Shown here: positions 45,548 through 54,602 of the stretch, piece by piece | How positions within the stretch are numbered: position 1 is the first letter of the stretch | Layout of the letters: each line of letters opens with the position of its first letter | From: an uncultured Clostridium sp. | Lineage (GTDB): Bacteria; Bacillota; Clostridia; Clostridiales; Clostridiaceae | Assembly (NCBI RefSeq): GCF_900769625.1 | Contig: NZ_CAAGHK010000024.1 | Span: 1-64,000, forward strand | Reading direction: 5' to 3' | DNA: 64,000 nt | Translations under genes and position numbers: made by a program | Notes under the pieces: model-generated | What the model was told of the DNA's origin: nothing | What the model saw: only the letters and a program-made list of their open reading frames with translations | Database searches by the model: none

Positions 45548-47061
45548 CTTACTGCCTCTAATAATTTCTTTCTATCAATCTTTCCATTAACATTGGTTGG
45601 AAACTGCTTGATTATCTTTATATTTCTTGGAACCATATATGATGGTATGAGATTTGCAAGTTCCTTCTTTATCGCAATACCATTTTTTAATCCACTCAGT
45701 CCATTGTCTTCTTTTAATTCAATGAAGGCAGTTAAATATGCGATTTTATTATCTTTAATAACTGGTACAACTGCTGCATTTTTTACATTAGCCACTTTTA
45801 TTAAATTATTTTCTATATCTTCTATTTCTATTCTGTATCCATTTAATTTAATTTGAAAGTCTTTTCTTCCACAGTAATATAATCTTCCCTCTTTATAAAA
45901 TCCTAAATCCCCTGTCCTGTAGCCCCTGCATTTTTCTCCATTATAGCTGTCATAGAAAAATGATTTCTGTGTTTTTTCCTCATTATTGAAGTAGCCTTTA
46001 CTTACACTAGGACTTACTATTACTATTTCTCCCTTTTGACCTTCATTTACTTCATTTCCATCTTCATCTTCTATTCTTACGATAGCCCTCTTCATTGGAA
46101 ATCCTATTGGCAGGTTTCCATCAGATTGCAGCATTTCTTTTTCCATATCGTTAATGGCAACTGCAACTGTCGCTTCCGTTGGTCCATATCCATTAATTAT
46201 TCTTGTATTAGGAAATCTCCTCATAAGTTCATCACATAATGTTTTTGGAAGCACCTCTCCTATAAAGACCATTGCATTCAGATTTGGAAGCATCTTATTA
46301 TTAAAGCTGTCCTCCACAACACACATACCTGCAAATGATGGTGTAGAAACCCATAGATTCATGTCTGATCTGCCCATATCATCAAACATTGCTTTTAAAT
46401 TTGAAAGTGTTTTTTTAGAATATCCATGAAGAGTCTTCCCATAACATAATCCTGGATATATTGATGTAACAGATAGGTCAAATGAATAGGCTGCCTGATT
46501 CATAAATCTTTCTTCACTATCATCTAAATTTAAATATTCTGCTATCCACTCAACAAAGTTATCCAAGTTATTGCTGCTTATCTGCACACCCTTAGGTTTA
46601 CCAGTACTTCCAGATGTAAATAATATGTATGCATTTTCATCATCCTTGACCCATCTCTTTCTATCTATTTCAACTCCTTTATATTTTTCATAAATCTTAT
46701 CTATATCATGTTTATATATTACTTTAATACCACTAAATATATTTCCTTCACTAAAATCAAAAAGAATATCTGGCTTGACTTCTTCAATAATTGTATCAAC
46801 TCTCTCCTTGGGATAGCTGATATCTATTGGAATATATGCTCGTCCAGATTTTAATGCTCCAATCATCACTGCCATCATCATGTTTTCTTTATTCCCGTAT
46901 AATACTATCGGTTTTTTATTATCTCCTATTTCTTCAATAAGAAAAGAGCCGACTGCTTCTGATAAATTATCTAATTCTTTATATGTCATTTCTTCTTCAT
47001 CGCATACCAGTGCTATTCTGCTGATTTGTGCATATCTTTTTATAGATTCTAAAATTCTCAT
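45544..47061 (-). CDS. dltA: D-alanine--D-alanyl carrier protein ligase DltA
   Basis: 505 residues, full length. Adenylates D-alanine with ATP and loads it on DltC. ANL-family motifs: the phosphate loop ILFTSGSTGKPKGVQIS, NGYGPTEATVAVA, YRTGDLGFYKEGRLYYCGR, the KLNGYRIEIEDIE hinge and the C-terminal catalytic Lys in NVNGKIDRKKL. AAAGGAGTG precedes the ATG. It is followed by the dltB relic (four-base overlap) and preceded by dltX. Confidence 0.96.
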   Translation of the reverse strand: MRILESIKRYAQISRIALVCDEEEMTYKELDNLSEAVGSFLIEEIGDNKKPIVLYGNKENMMMAVMIGALKSGRAYIPIDISYPKERVDTIIEEVKPDILFDFSEGNIFSGIKVIYKHDIDKIYEKYKGVEIDRKRWVKDDENAYILFTSGSTGKPKGVQISSNNLDNFVEWIAEYLNLDDSEERFMNQAAYSFDLSVTSIYPGLCYGKTLHGYSKKTLSNLKAMFDDMGRSDMNLWVSTPSFAGMCVVEDSFNNKMLPNLNAMVFIGEVLPKTLCDELMRRFPNTRIINGYGPTEATVAVAINDMEKEMLQSDGNLPIGFPMKRAIVRIEDEDGNEVNEGQKGEIVIVSPSVSKGYFNNEEKTQKSFFYDSYNGEKCRGYRTGDLGFYKEGRLYYCGRKDFQIKLNGYRIEIEDIENNLIKVANVKNAAVVPVIKDNKIAYLTAFIELKEDNGLSGLKNGIAIKKELANLIPSYMVPRNIKIIKQFPTNVNGKIDRKKLLEAVR

Positions 47062-47074
47062 TTTCTACACTCCT

Positions 47075-47203
47075 TTAAAATTGATTATATATGAACGGTA
47101 TCTCGCTGAAGGGCTCAAATACTGCTATCATGACAGCTAAAATTACTGTAATTGATGTTAGAATTGAAAATATTAAATACTTATTAGTTCTTAAAATGCT
47201 CAT
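47075..47203 (-). CDS. dltX: Small membrane protein DltX
   Basis: 42 residues, starting MSILRTNKYLIFSILTSITV: one membrane helix (about 9-29) and the ending EPFSEIPFIYNQF. The C-terminal F-I-Y-N-x-F is the diagnostic DltX motif, and position directly before dltA, 13 bp away, is the family's place. DltX is needed for teichoic acid D-alanylation in bacilli. It overlaps the end of the dltD relic by 20 nt. The frame appears intact, though its partners DltB and DltD are not. Confidence 0.8.
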   Translation of the reverse strand: MSILRTNKYLIFSILTSITVILAVMIAVFEPFSEIPFIYNQF

Positions 47204-47550
47204 AAAGTTTTTCATCTACTTCCAGCCATCCCTGTACCCCCACTGTTTCAACATCATTCATTCCCTGAATCAGGAAAAAATTTATCGGTGTCTGTGGTAT
47301 CTGTACATTCAATTCTGATGTTGCTTGAAGCAATACATAGTCATTATCTGCAAAATAATTATTAAATCTGACACCCTTGTCTTTGTATACACTGTCATAC
47401 TCTTTTCCTGCCCATGATAATTTCTTTTTTTCTAGTATATGATTAATATTTTTATCAAGAAAATAATTTAATAAAAATACTGTTCCTATTGCCACAAAAA
47501 AAGGGAATTAAAAGACAAATAATTCTTTTTATAATATTTTCCTTTACTTC
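47184..47550 (-). pseudogene. dltD: dltD relic: internal deletion and N-terminal frameshift
   Basis: Open codons from a GTG at 47495 read AIGTVFLLNYFLDKNINHI, then EYDSVYKDKGVRF, DYVLLQATSELNVQIP (in place of the active-site SSEL strand) and jump to the C-terminal GVQGWLEVDEKLYEHFKN. The upstream KENIIKRIICLLIPFF segment is in another frame, broken at a tract of seven T where six would keep phase. DltD normally has about 390 residues; roughly 270 are missing. Its 3' end still contains the dltX start. Confidence 0.75.
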
Positions 47551-47645
47551 ATTTTTTTACCTAATAATTGTATACCTATAGCATTAATTATTCAACTTTA
47601 TTAATGTTAAAAGTTTCTTGAATTTATTTTGTAAAATTATATATA

Positions 47646-47675
47646 TTGCAAATCATTTGCACATAGATGTATAAT
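47646..47675 (+). promoter_or_regulatory. znuCB promoter with overlapping 7-1-7 palindrome (probable Zur box)
   Basis: TTGCAA (47646-47651), 18 bases, TATAAT (47670-47675). The palindrome TGCAAAT-C-ATTTGCA (47647-47661) covers the -35 and spacer. Its 7-1-7 shape is that of Fur/Zur operators. The start of znuC is 110 bases further on. A Fur-family gene is two genes away. Confidence 0.7.
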
Positions 47676-47785
47676 AAACAATGGTATTAAATTGAACTAT
47701 ATCTTTTTATAGTAAGTAAAATACTTACAATTACTATTAAACTATGAAATCTACAGTTTCATATTAAATCAAGGAGCTGATTTTT

Positions 47786-48457
47786 TTGATTAGAATTAAA
47801 AATATGTCATTTTCATATGTAAAAGGAAATGATTTATTAAAAGATATAAATCTTAATATAAAAACAGGAGTATACTTATCTATACTCGGTGAAAACGGAA
47901 GCTGCAAAAGTACATTGATAAAGCTTATACTTGGTTTGTTGAAACCTGATTCTGGATCAATTGAAATAAGCACTAATAAAATATCATATGTACCTCAGAA
48001 AATTGATAACTTTAATGGTGAATTTCCTATAACAGTTAAAGAAGTTTTGTCTTCTCATGCAAAAGCTATAAAACTTAAAGATGCAGAAGCTGTTTCCAAT
48101 GTGTTAGATAAAGTAAACATGAGTGATTTCAAAAATAACTTAATTGGTAATCTATCTGGTGGACAGCAGCAGAGAATATTTATTGCCAGAGCTCTTTTAG
48201 GAAATCCAGATCTTATAATACTTGATGAACCTTCTACTGGTGTAGATGAAAAAAGCCAGAATGAAATATATCCTCTATTACAGGATTTAAATAAAATTCA
48301 TGGCAAAACAATAATTTCAGTTGAACATAATACAAGAACAGCTTTAAAATATTCTACTCATATATTAAAACTTAGTAATGGTTCGATGAAATTATATACT
48401 AAAGATGAGTTTATTAAACATTTAGAATATGAAAATTCTATATCTAATATAGTATAA
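47786..48457 (+). CDS. znuC: ABC transporter ATPase, probable zinc uptake ZnuC
   Basis: 223 residues, one ABC domain. The Walker A loop is GENGSCKST (Cys40 in the place of the usual Gly; the Firmicute zinc transporters often vary here), the Q loop is in ISYVPQKI, the signature NLSGGQQQR and Walker B LIILDEPSTGVD. It pairs with the ZnuB-type permease 23 bp downstream. The start codon is TTG, with AAGGAG nine bases ahead. No ZnuA binding protein gene is adjacent, so it must lie elsewhere. Metal specificity is inferred from family and the palindrome in the promoter. Confidence 0.88.
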   Translation: MIRIKNMSFSYVKGNDLLKDINLNIKTGVYLSILGENGSCKSTLIKLILGLLKPDSGSIEISTNKISYVPQKIDNFNGEFPITVKEVLSSHAKAIKLKDAEAVSNVLDKVNMSDFKNNLIGNLSGGQQQRIFIARALLGNPDLIILDEPSTGVDEKSQNEIYPLLQDLNKIHGKTIISVEHNTRTALKYSTHILKLSNGSMKLYTKDEFIKHLEYENSISNIV

Positions 48458-48480
48458 ATTATAAGAAAGGTAATAAAAAA

Positions 48481-49281
48481 ATGTTTGAATTAGGTTTTAT
48501 GCAGAATGCCTTTGCTGCTGGATTTATTGTTTCAATATTATGCCCTTTTATTGGATTATTTATTGTACTCAGGCGTTATTCTATGATTGGTGATACATTA
48601 TCCCATTCTTCTTTTGCTGGTGTTGCAATCGGTCTTATTTTAGGAACAAATCCCCTTCTCACTGCATTCATTTTTACAACAATCTGTGCTATCGTTATTG
48701 AGTACTTAAGAACATATTACAAGAAATATGCTGAACTTGTAATGTCGATAGTACTGACTTTAAGTTTAGGTATAGCAATAATCTTAACAAGTAGCGGAAA
48801 AGTTACCGCTAAAGTGGAATCATTTTTATTTGGAAGCATCCTGACTGTCACAGTTTCAGATATAATATTAATAACAGTTGTCGGAGCAGTCTGTCTCTTA
48901 ACTCTGATATTAATTTACGATAAGCTGATTTATGTTACTTTTGATGAAAATGGTGCCGACACTGCTGGAATTAATGTCAAAATGATCAACTACATATTCA
49001 CTATTCTTGTTGGTGCTACAATTTCGTTATCAATAAGAGTAATGGGAATATTAGTTGTTTCATCAATAATAGTAGTTCCTGTTGCAACTGCCATGCAGTT
49101 AAAAAAGGGATTCACAAAAACACTTTTATTTTCAATATTCTTCGGTTTCATAGATGTAATGGCTGGGCTTGTGCTTTCATATTACATGAACAGTGCTCCT
49201 GGAGGTACAATTGCCATTACATCAGTAATAGTATTAGTCCTAACTTTAATTTTAAAAAGACTTATTGCTCCTGAGCAGTAA
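48481..49281 (+). CDS. znuB: Metal ABC transporter permease ZnuB-like
   Basis: 266 residues, eight or nine membrane helices, the ABC-3 permease family for Zn and Mn uptake. Conserved are GDTLSHSSFAGVAIGL near the N-terminus (with His44 region), FDENGADTAGI and MGILVVSSIIVVPVATA. AAGG precedes the start. Encoded with the ATPase. Confidence 0.9.
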   Translation: MFELGFMQNAFAAGFIVSILCPFIGLFIVLRRYSMIGDTLSHSSFAGVAIGLILGTNPLLTAFIFTTICAIVIEYLRTYYKKYAELVMSIVLTLSLGIAIILTSSGKVTAKVESFLFGSILTVTVSDIILITVVGAVCLLTLILIYDKLIYVTFDENGADTAGINVKMINYIFTILVGATISLSIRVMGILVVSSIIVVPVATAMQLKKGFTKTLLFSIFFGFIDVMAGLVLSYYMNSAPGGTIAITSVIVLVLTLILKRLIAPEQ

Positions 49282-49310
49282 GATAAACTCACATATAACT
49301 AAAGTTAAAT

Positions 49311-49354
49311 AAAAAAATCCAGCTGTGAATTATAGATTATCAGCTGGATTTTTT
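49311..49354. terminator. Bidirectional terminator between znuB and the Fur-family gene
   Basis: AAAAAAATCCAGCTG pairs with CAGCTGGATTTTTT around a 15-base loop, with A and T tracts on either side serving both convergent genes. Confidence 0.9.
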
Positions 49355-49355
49355 A

Positions 49356-49796
49356 TTACTTATTCTTTTTATTCTTTTTGCATTCCATACATAAACCTTT
49401 CATTACAAGGTCGTGCTCAGTAAGGGTAAATCCTGTTTCGCTTTGTACTATTTCTTCAATCTGACTCATTGGACATGGAATATCTATTTCTTTATGACAA
49501 GCATCACATCTTAAATGATGTCTGTGAGTTTTTTTCTTTAATTTATATGCAAACACTCCATCTGTAAGTGTAATCTTTTCTGTTATCTGCTTTTTTTCAA
49601 ATAATTCCAATGTTCTGTAAACTGTACTCAAATTAATATTTATGCTCTTTTCTCTTGTCATTGCATATATTTTTTCAGCAGAAAGGCTATTTTCAGAATT
49701 TTTCAGTATATCTAATATTTCTATTCTTCCCTTTGTTACTTTTATATTTTTTGACTTAAGAAACTCCTGTGATTCCACTTTCATATCCCCTAACAC
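49356..49796 (-). CDS. Fur-family metalloregulator, probably Zur
   Basis: 146 residues at most. The winged-helix part holds KVTKGRIEILDIL and INLSTVYRTLELF, and the metal part holds the His-rich HRHHLRCDACHKEIDIP with two Cys-x-x-Cys pairs (CDAC, CMEC) for structural zinc. Neighbouring znuCB and their palindromic promoter point to Zur rather than Fur or PerR, though residues alone do not settle it. The start is uncertain: the GTG at 49796 and an ATG at 49784 are both possible and neither has an ideal site. Confidence 0.85.
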   Translation of the reverse strand: MLGDMKVESQEFLKSKNIKVTKGRIEILDILKNSENSLSAEKIYAMTREKSININLSTVYRTLELFEKKQITEKITLTDGVFAYKLKKKTHRHHLRCDACHKEIDIPCPMSQIEEIVQSETGFTLTEHDLVMKGLCMECKKNKKNK

Positions 49797-49837
49797 TTAA
49801 ATATTACCTATATTATAGCATAAATATAGAATATTTT

Positions 49838-50389
49838 TTAAAAGAAGATCACTTTTATGCCAAAAAAGATTAATGCAATTCCACCTAGAAAATCTGCATA
49901 TCTGCTGAAAAAGCTTACTTTTTGTACATATCGGCATATAAAAAAAGCAACTGTACACAAAAATAGAGTTATCAGTCCTATCAGTATTGAATCAACTGTC
50001 AAAAGCATAATACTTGCAATCTTGCAGAATGCAGTAAAGCCAATAACAAATGCATCAATACTTACTGATACACCCAGGATGATGCATGTACTATCTTTAA
50101 TCAGAAGATCGCTTTCCTTTTCTTTTAATCCGTCAATTATCATAATGATTCCTACTATACACATGATAATTCCACCAGCAATACTTGGAATACTGGATAT
50201 ATATACATCAAATAGATGCCCGCATACTCCACCTATTAATGTAAAAAGAAACTGAAAAAATGCAAATGATAACACGAACTTCATTTTGTTGCTTTTTTTC
50301 AATATAGGATTAAGTCCTATGCCTAATGATACCCCAAAAGCATCCATTGCTAATGCTATACCTATAACAATTACATAATAAACACTCAT
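49838..50389 (-). CDS. MntP/YtaF-type membrane protein
   Basis: 183 residues, six membrane helices in two related halves of three. Each half starts with the family motif: ALAMDAFGVSLGIGL at the N-terminus and VSVSIDAFVIGFTAF at about 105. These acidic residues lie within the bilayer in manganese exporters (MntP). The related YtaF family of spore formers is the alternative. It is downstream of a Fur-family gene in reverse reading order, so a metal role is plausible. Confidence 0.8.
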   Translation of the reverse strand: MSVYYVIVIGIALAMDAFGVSLGIGLNPILKKSNKMKFVLSFAFFQFLFTLIGGVCGHLFDVYISSIPSIAGGIIMCIVGIIMIIDGLKEKESDLLIKDSTCIILGVSVSIDAFVIGFTAFCKIASIMLLTVDSILIGLITLFLCTVAFFICRYVQKVSFFSRYADFLGGIALIFFGIKVIFF

Positions 50390-50760
50390 CTTTTACTCCT
50401 TGATTTAAATTAGGTTAATTTTATTAATTTACAATAATATTCTTATTATTAATTAATATTATTCTTGAGTTCTATTAATGCATTAATACCTATATATTGT
50501 TATAGAAATAATTTTGTAATATTAAAAATACTGTTAATTTTCAAAAAAATAATATTATAATTATCAGGATTAACATTGTTAAAGCTTTTCATTTTTATAT
50601 ATCATATTATTTCATACACTATAACATATTTATATTCATTTTTTGTCAAAAAGTCTTTATTTAATTGTTTTTTTATTGTATATTAGTAAATAGAGTATTA
50701 TTTTTGTTAAACAGTATACTATATTTTTGATTATAGTGTAACAAATAAGGAGGATGTTTA
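50390..50760. other. Divergent AT-rich region, leader of the PPi-phosphofructokinase
   Basis: 371 bp without a gene. Near the plus-strand gene it contains several TATA-like runs but no confident -35/-10 pair. The AAGGAGGATG site immediately precedes the start at 50761. Confidence 0.4.
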
Positions 50761-51975
50761 ATGTCAAATTGTATAATAGCCCAGTCTGGAGGCCCAACTT
50801 CTGTAATCAATTCTAGTGTTGTAGGTCTTATACATGCTAATAAGGAGCTTAAAGCATTCGATAAAGTTTATGGCGGATTAAATGGAATTGAAGGAATTTT
50901 AAATAAAAACATTATTGATCTTTCTTCAAAATCTGATGAGGAAATCAACACTTTCAGATTTACACCTTCTTCTGGATTAGGTTCTTGCAGATATAAACTA
51001 AAAGATGCTGATAAATGTTCAGATGAATACAATAAATTAATGAGCATTCTTGTAGAATATGATATAAAGGCTTTCTTTTATGTTGGTGGAAATGACTCTA
51101 TGGATACTACTGCAAAACTTGCTAAATATGCAAAGGAAAATAATATAGATATTAAGTTTATTGGTATTCCAAAAACTATTGATAATGATTTGAAATATAT
51201 TGATCATACTCCTGGGTTCGGAAGTGCTGCAAAGTTTATCGGTACAACTGCCCTTGAAACATATCTTGATGCATCAGTATATATTAATAACGGTATTTTC
51301 ATCTTAGAAACTATGGGAAGAGATACTGGCTGGCTAGCTGCTTCAGCATGCACTGCAAAGTTAAATAATAAGCCAGTTGCTGATTTCATTTACCTTCCTG
51401 AAGTTGCTTTTGATAAAGATAAATTTTTAAGAGATGTTAAAGAACGTTTCAAAGAAAACAACAAAGTATACATAATTGTCTCAGAAGGTTTAAGAGATAA
51501 AGATGGCAAATTTGTATCTGAGTTCGAATGTGTATCTCAGGATAATTTCGGCCATGCTCAGCTTGGTGGTGTGTCTGGATACTTAAGAAACTTAATCCTT
51601 TCTGCTGGAATAACAACTAGAGTCAAGGCATTAGAGCTTGGAATACTTCAAAGATGTGCAATGCACTGTGCTTCTGATACTGATTTAAATGAAGCATACT
51701 CTGTTGGTGAAATGGCTCTTAGATATGCTTATGAAGGTGAAACTGGCAAAATGGTTACAATAAAAAGAGAATCAAATAATCCTTATAAAGTATCTTATTC
51801 TTTAGTAGAGGCAGATAAAATAGCAAATAACGTAAGATACTTCCCTACTGAATGGATTAATGAAGAAGGTAACTTCGTTGCCGAAGAAGCATTTGAATAC
51901 TTTGAACCACTTATAAACGGAACACCAGTTTTAAACTGCGAAGGTAATCTTCCTAAATATAAAGTATTTAATTAG
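50761..51975 (+). CDS. pfp: Pyrophosphate-dependent 6-phosphofructokinase
   Basis: 404 residues. Transfers phosphate from PPi to fructose 6-phosphate, reversibly. The determinants of PPi use are present: VGGNDSMDT with Asp112 in the place that is Gly in ATP enzymes, and IPKTIDND with Lys138 where ATP enzymes have Gly. The phosphate loop is QSGGPTSVINSS at the start, and ETMGRDTGWLAA binds the sugar phosphate. AGGAGG precedes the start. A strong terminator follows, so it is monocistronic. Confidence 0.93.
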   Translation: MSNCIIAQSGGPTSVINSSVVGLIHANKELKAFDKVYGGLNGIEGILNKNIIDLSSKSDEEINTFRFTPSSGLGSCRYKLKDADKCSDEYNKLMSILVEYDIKAFFYVGGNDSMDTTAKLAKYAKENNIDIKFIGIPKTIDNDLKYIDHTPGFGSAAKFIGTTALETYLDASVYINNGIFILETMGRDTGWLAASACTAKLNNKPVADFIYLPEVAFDKDKFLRDVKERFKENNKVYIIVSEGLRDKDGKFVSEFECVSQDNFGHAQLGGVSGYLRNLILSAGITTRVKALELGILQRCAMHCASDTDLNEAYSVGEMALRYAYEGETGKMVTIKRESNNPYKVSYSLVEADKIANNVRYFPTEWINEEGNFVAEEAFEYFEPLINGTPVLNCEGNLPKYKVFN

Positions 51976-51985
51976 TTGAAAATCG

Positions 51986-52017
51986 AAAAAATGGATGCAT
52001 AAACTGCATCCATTTTT
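51986..52017. terminator. Bidirectional terminator after pfp
   Basis: AAAAAATGGATGCA pairs with TGCATCCATTTTTT around a short loop; serves pfp (+) and the class V aminotransferase gene (-). Confidence 0.92.
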
Positions 52018-52021
52018 TATT

Positions 52022-53329
52022 TTATTTGGCATTATCTTTACATATATTCTCTATAACATTTAAAAATGTATCTACCTCATCAAGGGAATTATATATTGCA
52101 AAGCTTATTCTTATCATTCCCATCATCTTTTCACCAGGGCTTTCTAAAAACAAACCTGCCTCTTCTTCACTTACATTCATCAGCCTGCGACAGTATGGAT
52201 GAGCACAGAACCATCCATGTCTTACTGATATTCCATTTTTTTGGGCTAAAATTTCAGCCACATCACGATGATACATTTTTCCTATATTGAATGTTGCAAT
52301 TCCCAATCTGTCATCAATATTTTCAATATCCCCATAATTTATTATTCCCGGAATACTCTTAAGTCCATCCAATACATGTTCAAGTAGAATTTTTTCATGC
52401 TCTTCTATATAATCATATCCAATTGTATTTATAAAACTTAATGAATTAATTAATGACATTACTCCTAAAAAATTAGGAGTTCCGGCTTCATCTCTTTCGG
52501 GAGGTGGAAGATAAATTACTTTGTTGTCTAGAACAAGATCAACCGTTCCTCCCCCTGCATAATCAGGATCTGCTTTTTCAAATTCTTCCTTAATCCCGAT
52601 GATTACGCCTACACCGAAAGGAGAATATATTTTATGAGATGAAAATACTAAAAAATCAATATCTTCTGATTCTGTTTCTCCGCTTATTTCTAATTTTTTA
52701 TGGGGCACAAGCTGTGCTGCATCTACTATCAATTTAGCATCATATTTATGAACTATCTTAGCTATATAATGAATATCATTTACATATCCAGTTACATTTG
52801 AAGCCCCAGTAAGAGATACATATTTTACTTTTCCACAATTATTTTTTAGTTTATTTTCTAATTCTTCAATTTTGAGACGTCCTTTTTCGTCAACCTCAAT
52901 ATAATCAACCTTTCCCCTTTTCCTCCAGGGCAAATCATTTGAGTGATGCTCCATTCTAGAAGATATTACTACTTCATCATCATTTTCCTTTACAAGAGTC
53001 TTTGCCAGTTTGTTTATTCCTTCTGTTGTATTATTAACATATACTACAACATAACGGTCTTTCTCCCTTACTTTAAAAAAATCCATTATAAACTCTTTGG
53101 AAGCATGATATAAGTCAGTAGTTATTTGAGCTTTCTGCCCAGTGCCTCTTCCTATTGAAGCATAATTACTGCCTAATCTGTATATGCAGTCAATACATGA
53201 TTTAATAGGCGGAGTTGTTGCCGCATTATCAAAATTTATACCTTCTATGCAATGTCCTTTCGAATTGCATACTTTTTCATCTAATCCAATAAATAAATCT
53301 CTGATGTTCTTTTTATTATTTATCCTCAT
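52022..53329 (-). CDS. Class V aminotransferase (cysteine desulfurase-like)
   Basis: 435 residues from ATG 53329 (GGAGGAG eight bases ahead); an upstream in-frame ATG at 53380 has none. PLP fold type I with NFDNAATTPPI, SRMEHHSNDLPW, LTGASNVTGYVN, VDAAQLVPHKKL, the PLP Lys in FSSHKIYSPFGVG and, near the end, SVRHGWFCAHPYC with the Cys at the desulfurase-like position. The family includes SufS/Csd and related selenocysteine lyases. The long N-terminus (25 or so extra residues with two Cys) is uncommon. There is no sulfur carrier gene adjacent, so the substrate is open. Confidence 0.85.
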   Translation of the reverse strand: MRINNKKNIRDLFIGLDEKVCNSKGHCIEGINFDNAATTPPIKSCIDCIYRLGSNYASIGRGTGQKAQITTDLYHASKEFIMDFFKVREKDRYVVVYVNNTTEGINKLAKTLVKENDDEVVISSRMEHHSNDLPWRKRGKVDYIEVDEKGRLKIEELENKLKNNCGKVKYVSLTGASNVTGYVNDIHYIAKIVHKYDAKLIVDAAQLVPHKKLEISGETESEDIDFLVFSSHKIYSPFGVGVIIGIKEEFEKADPDYAGGGTVDLVLDNKVIYLPPPERDEAGTPNFLGVMSLINSLSFINTIGYDYIEEHEKILLEHVLDGLKSIPGIINYGDIENIDDRLGIATFNIGKMYHRDVAEILAQKNGISVRHGWFCAHPYCRRLMNVSEEEAGLFLESPGEKMMGMIRISFAIYNSLDEVDTFLNVIENICKDNAK

Positions 53330-53471
53330 AATGCATCTCCTCCAATTACATAGTATTCCGCCATAAGATTTATTGTGCATGTACTATATATCTTCATAAA
53401 TTCATATTAATAGAAGTAGCAGAAACTACATTATTTAGTTTATATATTCAAAAATATGAGGAGGAAATTTT

Positions 53472-53936
53472 ATGAAACCCGATGAAAAATATATGTATGA
53501 AGTGAATGTAAAAAATAAATTTAAATTTATACCACCATCATTCAATAGAAGCTTTCTAGTGGATGATGATACAGACGATGTAACAGAAGAAAAAGAATCC
53601 TTAGACCTGTTTCCAGATGAAACAAGTGAAAATCAAATGTACTGTTACTATAATTCACTCGGAAACTGTAAAAATGGGCAAAATATTAATCCATCATCAA
53701 AAATAGAACCGCGAACCTTTGAGGCACTTCGAGGATTAGATGTTGATATAAATGATACTTCTGACAGCATTAATTATTATACTACTGATAGTATCAATAA
53801 AATATATGATAAAATTTTAAAAAGAGAGCCTGAAATAGATGATGCATTATCTATATACGGTATGCCATCACCAATAAAAAAGGTAATTACAAAAAAAATC
53901 ATAAAACTTTCTTTACTATATAATAACAAAGAGTAG
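53472..53936 (+). CDS. Unknown protein paired with the DUF4397 gene
   Basis: 154 residues, not recognised. Acidic (several Asp/Glu runs at 30-50), with one Cys-rich spot (YCYYNSLGNCKNG at about 57-69) and a C-terminal basic helix (SPIKKVITKKIIKLSLLY). No signal peptide or membrane helix. It starts behind GAGGAGG and ends 11 bp before the DUF4397 gene, so the pair is co-transcribed. It may be a partner in a surface or spore structure, but this is only a position-based guess. Confidence 0.65.
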   Translation: MKPDEKYMYEVNVKNKFKFIPPSFNRSFLVDDDTDDVTEEKESLDLFPDETSENQMYCYYNSLGNCKNGQNINPSSKIEPRTFEALRGLDVDINDTSDSINYYTTDSINKIYDKILKREPEIDDALSIYGMPSPIKKVITKKIIKLSLLYNNKE

Positions 53937-53947
53937 GTGATAATAGT

Positions 53948-54577
53948 ATGTTCTTATTTAGAGATTCTCTTCCAAAATTAAATGGACACGTAAGGATTAT
54001 TCATGCAGTACCAGATGCCCCTACAGTAGATATATACTTAAATAAATCATTGCTATTTCGAGGAATAAAATTTGGAAATGTAACTAATTATATCAATGTA
54101 CTACCTAACACATATAAAATTGAAATTTATCCTGCTGGCACTCACAACAAGCCCCTTATAACTGAAGACTTTCAGCTAGCTACAAATAGTGTATCTACAA
54201 TTATTGTAACATATGAAAATAACGAAATTGCTTTTTTCACTATAGATGACACTCATGCCGATACAAATCCTTTCCTTTCATTTGTAAGGTTTATTAATGT
54301 AGCTCCAACGGCTCCATTACTTTCATTGAGTCTTCCTGACAACAGGGTGTTATTTAATCAGACCTCATACCTTGAAACAAATAATTACTACCCTACTTCA
54401 TCTGGTATCTATAACTTTATAGTTTCTTCAGCTGATGGTGATTATAGTAAATATATAAGCAATGTAAATTTAACTGCTGACATGTTTATAACAATCTATG
54501 TAATTGGACTATATGATAAAAATCCACCTTTAGGATATATACTTGTTACTGATGGCATTAAAGCTTCAAATAAATAA
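53948..54577 (+). CDS. DUF4397 domain protein, two repeated beta domains
   Basis: 209 residues with two copies of DUF4397. Copy one (about 14-95) has VRIIHAVPDAPTVDIYLN, and NYINVLPNTYKIEIYPAGT; copy two (about 115-200) has VRFINVAPTAPLLSLSLP and NYYPTSSGIYNFIVSS. Such domains occur in secreted and envelope proteins, but this one has no cleavable signal or anchor, as in several spore-associated proteins. Operon with the preceding unknown gene; a strong terminator follows. Confidence 0.85.
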   Translation: MFLFRDSLPKLNGHVRIIHAVPDAPTVDIYLNKSLLFRGIKFGNVTNYINVLPNTYKIEIYPAGTHNKPLITEDFQLATNSVSTIIVTYENNEIAFFTIDDTHADTNPFLSFVRFINVAPTAPLLSLSLPDNRVLFNQTSYLETNNYYPTSSGIYNFIVSSADGDYSKYISNVNLTADMFITIYVIGLYDKNPPLGYILVTDGIKASNK

Positions 54578-54602
54578 TTTAACAAATAGCTTTTAAATAA
54601 AT

